NCBI RefSeq assembly: GCF_003712105.1
Contig: NZ_RHLG01000004.1
Coordinates: 293,413 to 357,412 of the forward strand
Origin: Winogradskyella sp.
GTDB lineage: Bacteria; Bacteroidota; Bacteroidia; Flavobacteriales; Flavobacteriaceae
Direction: 5' to 3'
Length of the DNA: 64,000 bases
Numbering within the stretch: the stretch's first letter is position 1; each line of letters opens with the position of its first letter. The translations under genes were made by a program, and so were the position numbers. Under the pieces are notes generated by a model. That model did not search any database, was not told the DNA's origin, and worked only from the letters and a program-made list of their open reading frames with translations. Below, one piece after another: positions 26,577 to 34,897 of the stretch.

Positions 26577-27590
26577 ATGACAATACAAGAAAATGTATCA
26601 TTAAAGACATATAATACGTTTGGTATCGATGCCAAAGCAAAATTATATGCAGATGTACAAAGTCTTTCATCGTTAAAAACTATACTAAAGTCTAAAAATA
26701 AAGACGCTCTATTTGTGCTTGGAGGCGGCAGTAACATGCTGCTAACAAAAGACATTGATGCATTGGTCTTACACCTCAATCTTAGAGGAATTTCAATTAT
26801 TGAAGAAAACGAAGATTATGCTGTCGTTGAGGCTAAAGCAGGAGAAAATTGGCATGAGTTTGTACTTTGGTGTTTAGAAAATAATTTAGGTGGTATAGAA
26901 AATCTTTCATTAATTCCTGGAAATATAGGCACAGCTCCTATTCAAAATATAGGCGCCTACGGCGTTGAACTAAAAGATGTTTTTGAGAGCTGTACTGCAA
27001 TTAACATTTCTAACCAAAACATTAGAACCTTCACCAATTCAGAGTGTAGGTTTGATTATAGAGAATCCGTTTTTAAGCAAGAGCTTAAAGGCCAATTTAT
27101 TATCACAAGCGTTCGCTTAAAGCTTACCAAAAAAAACCACAAAATTAATATAGAATACGGCGCTATCAAAAACGAATTGCAATCAATTGGTATTGACAAT
27201 CCTGGTATAAAAGATGTTTCAAAAGCTGTTATAAAAATTAGAGAAAGTAAGCTTCCTAATCCAAAAGAGATTGGCAACAGTGGTAGTTTCTTTAAAAATC
27301 CAGTTATATCTAAATCTGATTTTGAAAAACTAAAAATCAATTTCCCAAATGTGCCTCATTATATAGTATCAGATAATGACGTTAAAGTACCAGCGGGCTG
27401 GTTAATCGAAACCGCAGGATTTAAAGGCAAACGTTTTAATGACTATGGAGTTCATACTAAACAGGCTCTCGTTCTCGTTAATTACGGAAATGCTAAAGGT
27501 AGAGACATCCATGAGTTGGCTATACTTATTCAAAAAACAATTTTAAGACTTTTTAATATCAATATAGAGACTGAAGTAAATATCATTTAA
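26577..27590 (+). CDS. murB: UDP-N-acetylenolpyruvoylglucosamine reductase
   Basis: A FAD-dependent reductase of 337 residues that makes UDP-N-acetylmuramate in the cytoplasm. Motifs: NTFGIDAKA, LGGGSNMLL (FAD phosphate binding), NLSLIPGNIGTAPIQNIGAYG, the substrate YRESVFK segment, the catalytic serine in GNSGSFFKNP, and PAGWLIETAG. It starts directly at the end of the aminotransferase gene. Size fits a type I MurB of the Escherichia coli kind. Confidence 0.96.
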   Translation: MTIQENVSLKTYNTFGIDAKAKLYADVQSLSSLKTILKSKNKDALFVLGGGSNMLLTKDIDALVLHLNLRGISIIEENEDYAVVEAKAGENWHEFVLWCLENNLGGIENLSLIPGNIGTAPIQNIGAYGVELKDVFESCTAINISNQNIRTFTNSECRFDYRESVFKQELKGQFIITSVRLKLTKKNHKINIEYGAIKNELQSIGIDNPGIKDVSKAVIKIRESKLPNPKEIGNSGSFFKNPVISKSDFEKLKINFPNVPHYIVSDNDVKVPAGWLIETAGFKGKRFNDYGVHTKQALVLVNYGNAKGRDIHELAILIQKTILRLFNINIETEVNII

Positions 27591-27632
27591 TTTTAATCGC
27601 GTATTTGCTCGACCAAAACTAAATTAAAACCA

Positions 27633-28163
27633 TTGAGTAGTACTATAGAAACACAGATAATAAAACTACTAAAGCGCAATGATCAATATGCGCTTAATCT
27701 GCTATATGAAAATTATTCAGACAGTCTATATGGTGCAATTTTAAAGGTTACAAAGAATGAAGAAATAGCAGAGGATGCTTTGCAAGAAACCTTTATTAAG
27801 GTATGGAAAAATGCGCAAAAATACGATCCAACAAAAGCAAAACTCTTTACTTGGTTATTTAGAATTGCGCGAAATACAGCAATAGATAAATTAAGAAGTT
27901 TTAATAACCGTTTTCATAAAGAAGTCCAAATAGATAAATCTAACGTATATATTCTCCCAGGAACTAACCTCAACCAAGATGTCCTTGACATTAGAGAACA
28001 TGTTTCTGGATTAGAAGAAAAGTACCAAATCGTACTTAATGCTTTATTTTTTGAAGGTATGACGCAACAAGAGGCAAGTGATGAGTTAGAAATACCTTTA
28101 GGAACTGTAAAATCTAGATTAAAAATTGGCTTGCGTGAGCTCAGAAAAGTCTATGATTTTTAA
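27633..28163 (+). CDS. ECF RNA polymerase sigma factor
   Basis: A protein of 176 residues from a TTG start at 27633. Sigma region 2 has EEIAEDALQETFIKVWKNAQKYDPTKAKLFTWLFRIARNTAIDKLR and region 4 has EGMTQQEASDELEIPLGTVKSRLKIGLRELRKVY. Eleven bases downstream lies a gene for a membrane anti-sigma factor, which probably holds it inactive. The start is TTG because no ATG precedes the conserved N-terminus in frame. Confidence 0.92.
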   Translation: MSSTIETQIIKLLKRNDQYALNLLYENYSDSLYGAILKVTKNEEIAEDALQETFIKVWKNAQKYDPTKAKLFTWLFRIARNTAIDKLRSFNNRFHKEVQIDKSNVYILPGTNLNQDVLDIREHVSGLEEKYQIVLNALFFEGMTQQEASDELEIPLGTVKSRLKIGLRELRKVYDF

Positions 28164-28174
28164 AATTTAAAACT

Positions 28175-28960
28175 ATGGAAGAAAAACTACATTCTTTTTT
28201 AAACTCTGGCTTATTAGAGCGTTATCTAGTAGGTGATACCTCTATAGCTGAAAATTTAGAAGCTGAACACTTCATAACAAATTATCGCGAAGCAGCTGAA
28301 GCCTATAATATATTGCAAACTAATCTTGAAATTGTAGCCAAAGCAAATGCTGTTGAGCCGCCTTTAGGAAGTTTGAATAAGATTTTGCAAGCTACAAAAC
28401 AAGATACTAAAGTTATTGAGCTTCCAAGACGAAAAACACCTTGGTACAGTATTGCTGCCAGTGTAACTGCTTTAGCTTTTGCAGCATCTACAACCTATTA
28501 TTATATAAAAAACAAAGCACTTTTAAACGAGAATGATGTTGTTGTAGAAGAAATTTTTGATTTAAGAGGTGATTTAGAAAAAAATAATTCTAAGCTTGAC
28601 GCCATAGCATTAGAACTGCAAAAGCTTAATAATCCTGATTCAAAAAAGTACTTACTTGAAGGTAATGACCGTGCAAAAGACTTGAAAACGGTCGCATATA
28701 TAAACTCAGTAGACAAAACATCAATGATAGATGTTGTGTCATTACCTAAACTTCCTGAAGACAAGGTTTATCAATTACGGGCGGAATTAGAAGACAGAAT
28801 GGTAAGTTTGGGTCATCTTGAAGATTACCAAAGAACTCTTAAACCAATTCCTTATTTTGAAGATGCATTAGCGCTAAGTATTGTTATTGAAAATAGAGAT
28901 TCTACTTCCAACGCGTCTGATGAAGAAGAAGTTGCGGAAATTTCACTTAGAAACAATTAG
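28175..28960 (+). CDS. Anti-sigma factor, RskA-like, membrane-anchored
   Basis: A protein of 261 residues. An N-terminal cytoplasmic part without the zinc-binding HxxxCxxC motif is followed by one membrane segment (about residues 91-109, SIAASVTALAFAASTTYYY), a coiled coil (VVVEEIFDLRGDLEKNNSKLDAIALELQ) and an RskA-type beta domain with LPKLPEDKVYQLRAELEDRMVSLG. It follows the ECF sigma gene by 11 bases and probably controls it. A strong terminator follows. Confidence 0.85.
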   Translation: MEEKLHSFLNSGLLERYLVGDTSIAENLEAEHFITNYREAAEAYNILQTNLEIVAKANAVEPPLGSLNKILQATKQDTKVIELPRRKTPWYSIAASVTALAFAASTTYYYIKNKALLNENDVVVEEIFDLRGDLEKNNSKLDAIALELQKLNNPDSKKYLLEGNDRAKDLKTVAYINSVDKTSMIDVVSLPKLPEDKVYQLRAELEDRMVSLGHLEDYQRTLKPIPYFEDALALSIVIENRDSTSNASDEEEVAEISLRNN

Positions 28961-28980
28961 ATAGTTGTCATAAATGTAAT

Positions 28981-29014
28981 AGCCCATAAGCTCTTTGCTT
29001 ATGGGCTTTTTTTG
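28981..29014 (+). terminator. Rho-independent terminator after the anti-sigma gene
   Basis: AGCCCATAAG and CTTATGGGCT form a perfect 10-pair stem with a 7-base loop, followed by seven T. It lies between the anti-sigma gene and the convergent aquaporin gene. Confidence 0.92.
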
Positions 29015-29030
29015 TTAGACAGAATTTATA

Positions 29031-29702
29031 TTAGTCTTTATCAAAAAGTGTTTTATAGATTATTCCAGCAATAATTGCACCTGCAATTGGAGCTAGCCAA
29101 AACACCCAAACTTGAGATAAATAAGCACCATCAGCAAATAAGGCCTGGCTTGTTGAACGCGCTGGATTTACTGATGTATTAGATATAGGGATACTTATTA
29201 AATGTATAAGTGTTAATCCCAAACCAATAGCAATTGGAGCAAATCCTTTAGGCGCTTTTTCACTAGTACTTCCTAAAATAATGAATAAAAAGAACGCAGT
29301 TAAAATCACTTCAGCAATAATTACAGAAACCATTCCATAATTTTCTGGTGATAACTCACCATATCCATTAGAAGCAAAGCTACCAACACCTTTATCAGCT
29401 AAAATTGCTTTTAAAGCTAAAGCAGCTACAATTGCTCCTAATACTTGCGACGCAATATATCCTGGTAAGTCTTTAGCACTAAACTTTCCACCTGCCCATA
29501 ATCCAATAGAAACGGCTGGGTTAAAATGTCCTCCAGAGATATGCCCAACGGCATAAGCCATAGTCAATACTGTAAGACCGAATGCTAAAGCAACACCTGT
29601 ATAGCCAATACCTAAATCTACTGAAGCAGCAAATAAAGCACTACCACAACCACCAAAGACAAGCCAAAATGTTCCAAAAAATTCTGCAAATAATTTTTTC
29701 AT
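29031..29702 (-). CDS. aqpZ: Aquaporin Z-type water channel
   Basis: A MIP-family channel of 223 residues with six membrane helices and the two half-helix motifs: HFNPAVSIG near residue 62 and [13 protein letters not shown] near residue 177. The lack of the extra loop insert and the small size fit a water-selective AqpZ rather than a glycerol facilitator. It stands alone, convergent to the sigma/anti-sigma operon. Confidence 0.93.
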   Translation of the reverse strand: MKKLFAEFFGTFWLVFGGCGSALFAASVDLGIGYTGVALAFGLTVLTMAYAVGHISGGHFNPAVSIGLWAGGKFSAKDLPGYIASQVLGAIVAALALKAILADKGVGSFASNGYGELSPENYGMVSVIIAEVILTAFFLFIILGSTSEKAPKGFAPIAIGLGLTLIHLISIPISNTSVNPARSTSQALFADGAYLSQVWVFWLAPIAGAIIAGIIYKTLFDKD

Positions 29703-29792
29703 AATATGTTGTTGTTAGTTAATATTAAATTTTGGACACACCTATTGAGGAAAAAGTCACTTTAATTAAAATAGTAACTAAGTCAAAAGGTG

Positions 29793-29800
29793 TATCTTTG
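29793..29800 (+). promoter_or_regulatory. Putative -7 box upstream of the small membrane protein and glycosyltransferase
   Basis: TATCTTTG matches TAnnTTTG, 26 bases upstream of the ATG at 29827. The -33 region has no clear TTG. The same octamer precedes lipA. Confidence 0.5.
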
Positions 29801-29826
29801 CATTTAAATTAAGCATTTTTCACGCA

Positions 29827-30030
29827 ATGAAACTTTTACTTATAACCCTTGGGCTTTTATTGTTAGCTGTTGCCGGAATCGCAATTAAAATTTGGGCTAA
29901 AAAAGATGGTAAATTTGCAGGTACGTGCGCTAGCCAAAACCCAATGTTAAATCAAGATGGTGAAGCATGTGGTTTTTGTGGCAAAACTCCTGACCAATTT
30001 GACAGTTGTACAGAACCTCAACATTCTTAG
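29827..30030 (+). CDS. Small membrane-anchored protein with four cysteines
   Basis: A protein of 67 residues: one N-terminal membrane helix (about 2-23), then a short tail with C36, C50, C53 and C62 (GTCASQN, GEACGFCGKTP, DSCTEP). The C-x-x-C and flanking cysteines could bind a metal or form disulfides. It is a recurring short protein type in Flavobacteriia but I know no function. It lies 6 bases upstream of a glycosyltransferase gene and is probably in its operon. Confidence 0.75.
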   Translation: MKLLLITLGLLLLAVAGIAIKIWAKKDGKFAGTCASQNPMLNQDGEACGFCGKTPDQFDSCTEPQHS

Positions 30031-30036
30031 CATTTA

Positions 30037-31149
30037 ATGGCTGTACTACACGTACTTTTCTATTGTTTCATTGGTGTTGGTGTAATACAATTTTTCTTTT
30101 ACTTAGGATTTCTAAATTATTTTGCATTACAAAAAAAGACTTCTGTAAGTCGGAATAATATTCCTATTTCAGTCATAATTTGCGCTAAAAATGAAGCCGA
30201 AAACTTAAAAGATAACTTACCAACAATCATTAATCAAGATTATAACAACTTTGAAATTATACTGATTAATGATAATTCTTCCGATGACACGTTAGAAGTC
30301 ATGGAAAGTTTTGCATCTAAACACCAAAATATAAGTATCGTTAATGTTAAACCCATTGAACATTTTTGGGGTAATAAAAAATATGCTTTAACGCTTGGTA
30401 TAAAAGCTTCAAATCATGACTTTTTGCTTTTTACCGATGCCGATTGCATTCCAAATTCCAAGCATTGGATTAAAGAAATGAGCAGCCATTTTAGTAATAC
30501 AAAGTCTATTATTTTGGGATTTGGAGCTCATAAAAAAATAAAATTTTCATTACTAAATAAACTTATACGTTTTGAAACACTATTAACTGCTGTCCAATAC
30601 TTTTCTTATGCAAGAATTGGATTGCCATACATGGGTGTTGGTAGAAATTTGGCGTACAGAAAAGAACTATTTTTCAACAACTCAGGATTTAAGGAACATA
30701 TGACTATTAAATCTGGTGATGATGATTTATTCATCAATACGGTCGCGAATAAAAATAATACTGCTTTATGTTGTTCTGAAGAAGGGTTTACATTATCAGA
30801 ACCTAAGACTTCTTTTAGAGATTGGTTTAGACAAAAACGACGACATATAAGTACCGCAAAATATTATAAGCCAGCTCATAAGTTTCTGCTTGGTTTATAT
30901 TTTTTAAGTCAATTTTTATTTTGGTCATTAGCACTACTATTATTGTCATTTTTATTTCATTGGAAAATTGTACTGACGCTTTTGGGTGTTAGGATATTTT
31001 TGCAAATGATCTCGCTTGGTATATCTGCTAAAAAATTAAAATCATCTGATCTCATTGTATTGTTACCCATTTTAGAAATTTTCTTAATTCTATTTCAATT
31101 AACTATCTTTAGTGCTAATCTCATTTCAAAACCAAAACATTGGAAATAA
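30037..31149 (+). CDS. Family 2 glycosyltransferase, membrane-bound
   Basis: A protein of 370 residues: an N-terminal membrane helix (about 4-26), a GT2 catalytic domain (about 45-270) with ISVIICAKNEAENL, LINDNSSDDTL, LLFTDADCIP (D-x-D) and a Q-x-x-R-x segment (FRQKRRHIS), then C-terminal membrane helices. It transfers sugar from a nucleotide donor, probably to a lipid or polysaccharide at the inner membrane; the product is unknown. It overlaps the following sigma factor gene by 10 bases. Confidence 0.88.
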   Translation: MAVLHVLFYCFIGVGVIQFFFYLGFLNYFALQKKTSVSRNNIPISVIICAKNEAENLKDNLPTIINQDYNNFEIILINDNSSDDTLEVMESFASKHQNISIVNVKPIEHFWGNKKYALTLGIKASNHDFLLFTDADCIPNSKHWIKEMSSHFSNTKSIILGFGAHKKIKFSLLNKLIRFETLLTAVQYFSYARIGLPYMGVGRNLAYRKELFFNNSGFKEHMTIKSGDDDLFINTVANKNNTALCCSEEGFTLSEPKTSFRDWFRQKRRHISTAKYYKPAHKFLLGLYFLSQFLFWSLALLLLSFLFHWKIVLTLLGVRIFLQMISLGISAKKLKSSDLIVLLPILEIFLILFQLTIFSANLISKPKHWK

Positions 31150-31697
31150 AGAAAGCTATTGAACTTGCTAAGCAAAATGACCAAGCTGCTTTTAATTTTC
31201 TACTAGATACCTATTGGAATGATATTTATAATTTTCAGCTAAAACGTACCAAAAACGAAAATGATGCTGAAGACATTACGATTCAAACATTTTCAAAAGC
31301 TTTTGACAAAATTGATAGTTATAATGACAAGTATGTTTTTAAAACTTGGCTAATTACCATTTCAAAAAACATACATATTGATTTGGTACGAAAGTATCAG
31401 TCTTCAATAAATAGTAAAACACACTCTAATGATGACGACGATATCGTTTACAATATCCCTGATGAGTCTCCTACTCCTGAGGATAAGATTATTAGAGAAC
31501 AGAATTTAGCTAAACTTCTAAAAGACATCAAAAAACTTAAACCGCATTATCAAGAAATTATTAATCTTAGATATTTTCAGGAATTAAGCTATAAGGACAT
31601 CTCGAAAGAATTAGATGAACCCATTAATAATGTTAAAGTTAAACTACTACGTGCAAAAAAACTATTAGCTCAAATAATTACTAACCCAAATGTTTAA
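31140..31697 (+). CDS. ECF RNA polymerase sigma factor, without adjacent anti-sigma
   Basis: A protein of 185 residues from a TTG at 31140 that lies inside the end of the glycosyltransferase gene. Region 2 is NDAEDITIQTFSKAFDKIDSYNDKYVFKTWLITISKNIHIDLVRK, region 4 is LKPHYQEIINLRYFQELSYKDISKELDEPINNVKVKLLRAKKLL. It overlaps the next gene, an Nramp-like transporter, by 8 bases. No anti-sigma gene is seen on either side, so control may be transcriptional or by a distant protein. Confidence 0.9.
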   Translation: MEIKKAIELAKQNDQAAFNFLLDTYWNDIYNFQLKRTKNENDAEDITIQTFSKAFDKIDSYNDKYVFKTWLITISKNIHIDLVRKYQSSINSKTHSNDDDDIVYNIPDESPTPEDKIIREQNLAKLLKDIKKLKPHYQEIINLRYFQELSYKDISKELDEPINNVKVKLLRAKKLLAQIITNPNV

Positions 31698-32931
31698 ATT
31701 TTTAAAAAAATTAGGACCCGGATTATTATTTGCTGGTGCTGCTATTGGTGTGTCTCACTTAGTGCAATCTACAAGAGCTGGTGCAAATTTTGGACTAGGT
31801 TTGCTTTGGGCTCTTGTTCTGGTTAACTTATTTAAGTACCCTTTTTTTCAGTTTGGACCAAGGTATGCAATGGCTACTGGAGAAAGTTTAATAGATGGAT
31901 ACAAACGTCTTGGTAAAGGGGTGTTAGTCTTTTATTTTATCCTAACATTAGCTACCATGTTTACCATACAAACTGCAGTAACAATTGTAACTGCTAGTTT
32001 GGCATCATTTGTTATATACGAATTTCAATCAATAACTATTTTTAGTTTTACATTAAGCAGTGTTCAAATATGGACAGTGATCCTTTTACTTTTGTGTTCT
32101 ATAATGCTTACAATTGGTCGTTATAAGTTGTTAGACAAACTTATGAAGTTTATTATACTAACACTTACAATTTCGACTGTACTAGCTGTATTTGCATCAG
32201 GTTTTAATACCGAAAATACTCTTAGTTTTCAGCAGATTTTTCCAGAAAAAACAAGCTGGGTTTTTCTTATTGCTTTTATGGGTTGGATGCCGGCACCATT
32301 AGATATTTCGATTTGGCATTCGTTATGGTCAATAGAAAAACAAAAAGACGAAACCGAATTTAATACCAAAACAGCACTTTTCGATTTTAATATCGGATAT
32401 ATAACAACGCTTATTTTAGGTTTAGGATTTTTGCTTTTAGGCGCTTTAGTCTTCTTTAATTCTGGAGAAACTTTGAGTACAACCGCTGCAGGATTTTCTT
32501 CTCAGCTTATAGAAATGTATACTCAGAGTTTAGGAGATTGGGCGTATATAATTATTGGCCTTGCTGCTTTTACTACTATGCTAAGTACTACAATTACAAC
32601 GCTAGATGCATCACCTAGAGTGATGGAACGAACTACAACTTTATTGTCTTATTCAAAAGTAAAAAACAGCTATAACTCATGGCTTATTGTATTGGTTCTT
32701 GGCACACTAATAATATTCTTTTTTCTAAGTTCAGAATTGGGAACATTAGTCAAAACAGCTACCGTATTATCTTTTTTAACTGCACCCTTCTACGCTATAG
32801 TAAATTATAAACTTATCAATTCAAAACATGTTCCTGAAGAATGGCGACCAAAACAGAAATTACAAATTTTAAGTTGGTTAGGAATTATTTTTCTATTAGG
32901 ATTTAGCATTTGGTATATTACTATTCTTTAG
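31690..32931 (+). CDS. Nramp-related transporter with atypical metal-binding motifs
   Basis: A membrane protein of 413 residues with about eleven helices and the Nramp outline: GPGLL at the start, helix 1 ending AGANFG, helix 6 with FMGWMPAPLDISIWHS. Canonical metal-binding D-P-G-N of helix 1 is replaced by G-V-S-H (residues 21-24), and the M-P-H of helix 6 by M-P-A. It is thus probably not a standard Mn/Fe transporter; Nramp-related transporters with changed sites that move other ions are known. It overlaps a sigma factor gene by 8 bases, so the two are probably co-expressed. Confidence 0.8.
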   Translation: MFKFLKKLGPGLLFAGAAIGVSHLVQSTRAGANFGLGLLWALVLVNLFKYPFFQFGPRYAMATGESLIDGYKRLGKGVLVFYFILTLATMFTIQTAVTIVTASLASFVIYEFQSITIFSFTLSSVQIWTVILLLLCSIMLTIGRYKLLDKLMKFIILTLTISTVLAVFASGFNTENTLSFQQIFPEKTSWVFLIAFMGWMPAPLDISIWHSLWSIEKQKDETEFNTKTALFDFNIGYITTLILGLGFLLLGALVFFNSGETLSTTAAGFSSQLIEMYTQSLGDWAYIIIGLAAFTTMLSTTITTLDASPRVMERTTTLLSYSKVKNSYNSWLIVLVLGTLIIFFFLSSELGTLVKTATVLSFLTAPFYAIVNYKLINSKHVPEEWRPKQKLQILSWLGIIFLLGFSIWYITIL

Positions 32932-32953
32932 GATTATTTAAGTATTTACTTCG

Positions 32954-32961
32954 TATCTTTG
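32954..32961 (+). promoter_or_regulatory. Putative -7 box of the lipA-GAPDH operon
   Basis: TATCTTTG matches TAnnTTTG and lies 20 bases upstream of the lipA ATG. There is no clear -33 TTG. Confidence 0.5.
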
Positions 32962-32981
32962 TGTATTGAAATTAACGTTCA

Positions 32982-33854
32982 ATGGAAACACATACAGCTT
33001 CAAATATATTACCTGAGCGTAAGCCTAAATGGCTTAGAGTTAAGTTACCTACTGGTAAAAAATATACCGAGTTAAGAAGTCTTGTAGACAAGTACAAATT
33101 AAATACGATTTGTACCTCAGGAAGTTGCCCAAATATGGGAGAATGTTGGGGAGAAGGCACCGCTACTTTCATGATCCTTGGTAACGTATGTACACGTTCT
33201 TGTGGCTTTTGTGGGGTAAAAACAGGCCGTCCAGAAACAGTAGATTGGGATGAACCAGAAAAAGTAGCACGTTCTATTAAAATCATGGACATTAAACATG
33301 CTGTTTTAACTAGTGTTGATAGAGATGATTTAAAAGACATGGGAAGCATCATGTGGGCTGAAACAGTAAAAGCTGTACGGCGCATGAATCCTAACACTAC
33401 ACTAGAAACACTTATTCCAGATTTTCAAGGTGTTGAAAGACATATCGACCGTATTATCGATGTGGCTCCTGAAGTTGTTTCGCACAATATAGAAACGGTT
33501 AGAAGACTTACTCGTGAAGTTAGAATACAAGCAAAATATGATCGTAGCATGGGTGTTTTAAAATACCTTAAACAACAAGGACAACGAAGAACAAAATCTG
33601 GTATAATGCTTGGTTTAGGTGAAGCGCGTGAAGAAGTTATCCAAACACTTCATGATTTAAGAGAAAATGATGTCGATGTTGTTACTATTGGTCAATACCT
33701 TCAACCAAGTAAAAAGCACTTGCCTGTTAGACGTTTTATTAATCCTGAAGAATTTGATGAGTACAAATCTATCGGCTTAGAATTAGGGTTTAGACATGTT
33801 GAAAGTAGTGCATTAGTGCGTTCCTCTTATAAAGCTCAAAAGCATATCAATTAA
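32982..33854 (+). CDS. lipA: Lipoyl synthase
   Basis: A radical SAM enzyme of 290 residues that inserts two sulfurs into protein-bound octanoyl groups. Auxiliary-cluster cysteines are in [22 protein letters not shown], the radical SAM CxxxCxxC in [10 protein letters not shown], and the auxiliary-cluster serine in the C-terminal RSSYKA. All expected ligands are present. Its stop overlaps the ATG of a GAPDH gene by 1 base (TAATG), suggesting coupled translation. Confidence 0.96.
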   Translation: METHTASNILPERKPKWLRVKLPTGKKYTELRSLVDKYKLNTICTSGSCPNMGECWGEGTATFMILGNVCTRSCGFCGVKTGRPETVDWDEPEKVARSIKIMDIKHAVLTSVDRDDLKDMGSIMWAETVKAVRRMNPNTTLETLIPDFQGVERHIDRIIDVAPEVVSHNIETVRRLTREVRIQAKYDRSMGVLKYLKQQGQRRTKSGIMLGLGEAREEVIQTLHDLRENDVDVVTIGQYLQPSKKHLPVRRFINPEEFDEYKSIGLELGFRHVESSALVRSSYKAQKHIN

Positions 33855-34870
33855 TGATTACTGTTGCTATAAATGGTTTTGGACGAATCGGTAGGCGATT
33901 CTTCAGACTTGCATTGGATAATCCAAACATTAAGGTTGTCGCCATCAATGATTTAGCTGATGCCAAAACATTAAGCCACCTACTAAAATACGATAGTATT
34001 CATGGTGTTTTAAACAAAAATGTATCTCACAATGACAAGGGTATCACTGCAGATGAGACTACTATTCCTTTGCTAAACGAGCCTAAAATTGAGAACATTA
34101 ACTGGTCTGCTTTTCAACCAGATTTTGTTTTAGAAGCTACCGGTAAATTTAAAACTAAAGCACAACTTAATCATCACATAAAAAATGGTGCCAAACGGGT
34201 TGTATTATCGGTACCACCTATTGATGATAGCATAAAGACAGTTGTTCTTGGTGTTAATGAACAGATTTTGGATGGTCACGAAAAGATAATCTCTAATGCT
34301 TCATGTACTACGAATAATGCTGCTCCGATGTTTGACTTAATTCACTCAAACTTTACTGTTACCCAAGCATACATAACTACTATTCATAGCTATACCACAG
34401 ATCAAAGTTTGCATGATCAACCACATAGAGACTTGCGACGTGCTAGAGCTGCGGGACAATCTATTGTACCTACAACTACTGGAGCCGCAAAAGCACTTAC
34501 AAAAATATTTCCTGACCTATCTGATGTTATAGGCGGTTGTGGAATAAGAGTTCCAGTACCTAATGGGTCATTAACAGATATAACTTTTAATGTTGAAAAA
34601 GAGGTATCTATTGAAACAGTAAATAGTCTTTTTAAAAATGCTGCTAATGGTAAGCTAAAACACATACTTCAATATACTGAAGATCCAATTGTATCCATTG
34701 ATATAGTTGGAAATACACATTCTTGCATTTTTGATTCATTAATGACTTCGGTAATAGGGAACATGATAAAAATTATAGGCTGGTACGATAATGAGACAGG
34801 CTACAGCTCTAGATTAATTGACCTCATATGTAATTTATCGGAAAAAAATACACTTTTATCGAATAAATAA
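33854..34870 (+). CDS. gap: Glyceraldehyde-3-phosphate dehydrogenase, type I
   Basis: A protein of 338 residues with the NAD-binding start VAINGFGRIGRRFFRLA, an INDLAD segment that suits NAD specificity, the catalytic cysteine in SNASCTTNNAAP, and the SLHDQPHRDLRRARAA and WYDNETGYSSRL segments. It may be one of two GAPDHs, as flavobacteria often have; the other would be elsewhere. Co-translation with lipA is unusual and not explained by pathway. A promoter-like box for the next gene lies directly after its stop. Confidence 0.92.
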   Translation: MITVAINGFGRIGRRFFRLALDNPNIKVVAINDLADAKTLSHLLKYDSIHGVLNKNVSHNDKGITADETTIPLLNEPKIENINWSAFQPDFVLEATGKFKTKAQLNHHIKNGAKRVVLSVPPIDDSIKTVVLGVNEQILDGHEKIISNASCTTNNAAPMFDLIHSNFTVTQAYITTIHSYTTDQSLHDQPHRDLRRARAAGQSIVPTTTGAAKALTKIFPDLSDVIGGCGIRVPVPNGSLTDITFNVEKEVSIETVNSLFKNAANGKLKHILQYTEDPIVSIDIVGNTHSCIFDSLMTSVIGNMIKIIGWYDNETGYSSRLIDLICNLSEKNTLLSNK

Positions 34871-34871
34871 T

Positions 34872-34879
34872 TATATTTG
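34872..34879 (+). promoter_or_regulatory. Putative -7 box of the hybrid histidine kinase gene
   Basis: TATATTTG matches TAnnTTTG, 19 bases upstream of the ATG at 34898, directly after the GAPDH stop. The -33 position lies in the end of the GAPDH gene and has no clear TTG. Confidence 0.4.
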
Positions 34880-34897
34880 TTTGATAAATAGATTGTA

